24,272 nucleotides of DNA from a virus. The stretch is taken from the IMG/VR virus record IMGVR_UViG_3300013099_000088, positions 1-24,272 of that record, one strand, 5' to 3'. Under the pieces are notes generated by a model. That model saw only the letters and a program-made list of their open reading frames with translations. It was not told the origin of the DNA and did not search any database. The translations under genes were made by a program, and so were the position numbers. This document shows, piece after piece, positions 21,598 to 24,272 of this stretch (the first letter of the stretch is position 1; every line of letters starts with the position of its first letter).

Positions 21598-23397
21598 ATG
21601 GGTGATTTCGATTTATACGATGTGGCAAAGGGTTTTTCCTATGTTACTGATGGTTTGTCCGACATCAACAAAATGAACAATAGAAATACGCTGATGAAAC
21701 AGCAGGAAGAGGACCGGGCAGAAAAGAAACAGTTTGATGCTGATGTGAATACCAACATGGGCACCATGTCAGGCCCCATGAACGAGAATCAACAATCTTA
21801 CGCCATGGTCGGATCACCTACTGTCCAGGCAGAGGCAAGAAGACGGGTTGCTGTTGACACTCAGGCCAAAGATGCAATCCAGGAATCCAAAGATAATGAT
21901 GAGTATAAAGCGAAGGCGAATGCCCAAATTCAATGGATGTTGGCGAACCCTGGAGTTGATAGGGACAATATGCCGCCCAAGCTTTCAGCCGGGTTCCAGG
22001 GAAAAAAGGCACAGGCCTTTCTGATTAATCAGGAGGCTATGTCAGAAGAAGGTCAGCTCAGAATCAATCAATCCAGGGCTGCAAAGTTCAAGTTGAAGTT
22101 TGAGCAGTTTACCAATTCTAAAAATCATGTGATGACAGCGTATGACAATGGAGACACGACCACGGTGGTATCTGGCCTCCAGCAAATAGTAAAGAATTTA
22201 CCGTTTCCTTATAAGCTGGGCGAGTTCGACGAAACCACCCAAGATTTTTCTGTGAAATATCTTGATAGGCAATCTGGGGAGTTCATGGAAACTGGCCGAA
22301 GAGTCAGTATTCCAGAGGTCATTGCCGAGATCAAGCAGACCGGGGCAGAAAAATTTTTTAAGCAGAGTGCCAACAGTGCGGAAACAATCCGTAGGCAAAA
22401 CGTAGAGAACAGGATGACTCCAGAGTATGCAGTCCGTAAGGCTGACGGCCAACGGTTCATCATAAACAGGCAAAAAGAGCCAACTGACCCAAGGCAAGTC
22501 TTTATTGAGATCAGCGACGAGAAAAGCGGGGAGACGTTTATCGTTAAGTCTGAGGCGGAGATGAATAAGATGGGGATTTTTCCAGAGAACCTTGGCCGTG
22601 AAAAGGCCATGAAGGGTATGTCGGTGCAGGATGCTCAGATTCGTAGAAATGACCGGGCCAATCAACCGAGTGCTGCAGGCGGGGCGAAACAGCAGACCGC
22701 AAATAGAAAAGCATATATGGATACCATGAACATGGGTGCAAAGTTCTTTAATGAAGGTGGTGGTTCCATGTTTGACGAGGATGGGAACATCACAGCGGCC
22801 GGAGATAATGCTCTCACGAACGCCTTATCATTCTATAACGACAACAAGGCAGATACCAAGGCCCTTGACGATACAGAATACCAGAAATTTATGATTGCTG
22901 GCTCCATGCTGAATGCTGCAGGAAAATTCTTTGGCGGTTCTGGTGGGAAAGCACCAGTACAAAAACCGAATCCTGGACCCGAACAACAGACCCCTGCTAT
23001 ATCAGTAGCGGAGGCCAAGGTAATGGGGGCAAAAAAACTGCCTGATGGTCGATGGGTTGTTCCTTCCCAAATAAAGGGCAAAGCCAAGATTGTTAATGTG
23101 GATGAGAGTTTAAGGCAACAACCTGGCAATTCAGGATCAGCTAATGGGCAAGGCATGAATGAATATGCCGCAGGCCTGCCAACGATGGGTGACGTAGCAC
23201 ACCAGGGGAACGCCATGGGTAACGGGAACGGATGGGACCAAACAATGCTAGGGCAAGTCGAGCAGAACGTTAAAAAACTCCCACAAAATATCCGAGACTC
23301 AAACAGGGCAAACGAAGAAGCCTATCAGGCCATGAATAAAAAAAGGACCACAGGGTCTTCAATCCCTGGCATGAACACATTCAAACGAACCTATTAA
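21598..23397 (+). CDS. Probable internal virion (ejection) protein 3
   Basis: A 599-residue protein; the ribosome site ATAGGAG overlaps the stop of the preceding gene. The N-terminal region (1-150) is helical and rich in Gln, Lys, Asp and Met; residues 20-50 (INKMNNRNTLMKQQEEDRAEKK) would form a coiled coil. The middle (about 160-320) mixes strands and helices with phrases such as KNLPFPYKLGEF and FIVKSEAEMNKMG. The last third is Gly/Asn/Gln-rich and disordered. No enzyme motif is seen. Size, composition and place between two probable ejection proteins suggest it is carried in the capsid and released into the cell with the DNA. Confidence 0.55.
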   Translation: MGDFDLYDVAKGFSYVTDGLSDINKMNNRNTLMKQQEEDRAEKKQFDADVNTNMGTMSGPMNENQQSYAMVGSPTVQAEARRRVAVDTQAKDAIQESKDNDEYKAKANAQIQWMLANPGVDRDNMPPKLSAGFQGKKAQAFLINQEAMSEEGQLRINQSRAAKFKLKFEQFTNSKNHVMTAYDNGDTTTVVSGLQQIVKNLPFPYKLGEFDETTQDFSVKYLDRQSGEFMETGRRVSIPEVIAEIKQTGAEKFFKQSANSAETIRRQNVENRMTPEYAVRKADGQRFIINRQKEPTDPRQVFIEISDEKSGETFIVKSEAEMNKMGIFPENLGREKAMKGMSVQDAQIRRNDRANQPSAAGGAKQQTANRKAYMDTMNMGAKFFNEGGGSMFDEDGNITAAGDNALTNALSFYNDNKADTKALDDTEYQKFMIAGSMLNAAGKFFGGSGGKAPVQKPNPGPEQQTPAISVAEAKVMGAKKLPDGRWVVPSQIKGKAKIVNVDESLRQQPGNSGSANGQGMNEYAAGLPTMGDVAHQGNAMGNGNGWDQTMLGQVEQNVKKLPQNIRDSNRANEEAYQAMNKKRTTGSSIPGMNTFKRTY

Positions 23398-23408
23398 GGG
23401 ATAAAATA

Positions 23409-24272
23409 ATGGCAGATTATAATGAAGCTGAATATGTGGATGTCGAGCCTGGATTTTTTGATAGAATAGATAATGATGACGATGCGGAATACATTGATGT
23501 TCCTGATGATTTTTTTGGTGAAGAACCGGAAAGCCCAGACAGCGATTTTATCCCCGGGGTAAAAAGAGGGATCGACCAGACTCAGGCCATGGGGTTTGGT
23601 GCTGTTGCTTTAGGTGCTTCTGCCATGGGCCTTGACTCCGTCAAAGATTGGGGCATGGAAGGATACCAGAGAAATATAGAAGAGGCCGGGGAGAACCCGA
23701 AGCAGCAGACGTTTAAGGATGTCTATACCGGAAAAGCAGGCGTGGGTGGTTCAATTGATTGGATACAGGGAACCCTTGGGGAACTTATTCCTTCCATGGT
23801 TGAGGCTGCCGTTGGTGCTGCAATTGGGTCTGCTATTGCTCCTGGTCCTGGTACCGGTGCTGGTGCGTTTGCCAGTAGAACTATTTTAAAAAAATCCATT
23901 GAAAAACTAACCAAAGAAACTATCGAAGCCCAAATAAAGAAGGGTGTCCTTAAGGCCGGTGCAACCGAGGCCGTTGAAGCACAAATCAAAAAACAGGTTA
24001 CAAAGCAAGCCCTTAAAAAACTTGGGGGAAAGGTTGGTATGGGGGCCGCAGTTCTTCCCATGGAATCTGGTGGAAATTATGCCGGTCTTTTGGAAGAAAA
24101 AGGTATAGACGCACCTGGTACTGCCTTATTCTTCGGGGCGCTGGCAACCTCTCTTGAATATGCCGGTGGTAACAGCCGTTTGATTGACACTTTTATTGAT
24201 GGGGTTTCTAAAGGAAATGGTAATATTGTAAAACGGGTTGCCAAAGAATTATTGACCAATGTTCCCGAAGAG
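23409..24272 (+). CDS. Large internal virion (ejection) protein 4, 3' end outside window
   Basis: ATG 23409 follows TTAAGGGAT; the frame stays open for 288 codons to the edge of the window. The first 45 residues are very acidic (YVDVEPGFFD, DVPDDFFGEE). Hydrophobic, small-residue segments follow at about 60-75 (MGFGAVALGASAMGL) and 123-155 (LGELIPSMVEAAVGAAIG ... PGPGTGAGAFA), then amphipathic Lys/Ala helices, and another at about 238-255 (ALFFGALATSLEYAGG). Phage proteins with this layout, including the MESGG.YAGLLEE phrase, are usually very long internal virion proteins that may carry a murein hydrolase or form the ejection channel. No hydrolase motif is seen in the part present. Confidence 0.65.
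   Translation, partial: MADYNEAEYVDVEPGFFDRIDNDDDAEYIDVPDDFFGEEPESPDSDFIPGVKRGIDQTQAMGFGAVALGASAMGLDSVKDWGMEGYQRNIEEAGENPKQQTFKDVYTGKAGVGGSIDWIQGTLGELIPSMVEAAVGAAIGSAIAPGPGTGAGAFASRTILKKSIEKLTKETIEAQIKKGVLKAGATEAVEAQIKKQVTKQALKKLGGKVGMGAAVLPMESGGNYAGLLEEKGIDAPGTALFFGALATSLEYAGGNSRLIDTFIDGVSKGNGNIVKRVAKELLTNVPEE

Overview
The window is a contiguous piece of a tailed double-stranded DNA phage (or prophage) genome with a short-tailed, podovirus-like virion plan. Every supported gene lies on the + strand, genes are packed tightly, and several stop/start pairs overlap by four bases. Nothing in the window identifies the host: there is no tRNA, integrase, repressor or bacterial gene. Shine-Dalgarno sites are strong (AGGAG type) and the standard code is used, so a bacterial host is clear but its taxon is not.

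Layout. Positions 1-4860 are the replication and nucleotide module. It holds the tail end of a probable superfamily II helicase, an AT-rich HNH endonuclease gene, a zinc-finger/TOPRIM/ATPase primase-helicase, a 290-base non-coding stretch, an 83-residue protein, a MazZ-like dATP/dGTP diphosphohydrolase and a small zinc-ribbon protein, closed by a hairpin that looks like a terminator. Positions 5034-10649 are the packaging module: two small proteins (one a zinc ribbon), small and large terminase, a 60-residue protein, the portal and two small head genes, closed by a strong intrinsic terminator. Positions 10836-16467 are head and connector genes: scaffold, major capsid protein, decoration-like protein, SAP-like protein, two head-tail adaptors and a tail protein. 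Positions 16460-24272 hold a large repeat-bearing tail fibre, a GNAT-like protein and four probable internal virion (ejection) proteins, the last cut by the window edge.

The most interesting region is 3300-4058. Directly after the primase-helicase gene lies a cluster of GTAC-centred repeats, spaced roughly in whole helical turns, beside a long AT-only near-palindrome: the layout of an iteron origin with an unwinding element. The next gene encodes a protein whose residues 15-83 align without a gap to the last 69 residues of the primase-helicase (26 identities by my count). By analogy with satellite phage P4, whose alpha protein carries a C-terminal winged-helix origin-binding domain and is restrained by the small protein Cnr, I infer that the free domain binds the same iterons and controls replication or its own transcription. 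This is inference, but it makes sharp predictions.

Second points of interest are the MazZ-like enzyme (a possible sign of modified-base metabolism, with no partner gene in view), the 21-residue alternating repeats of the tail fibre, and a mobile-looking HNH gene inserted between helicase and primase.
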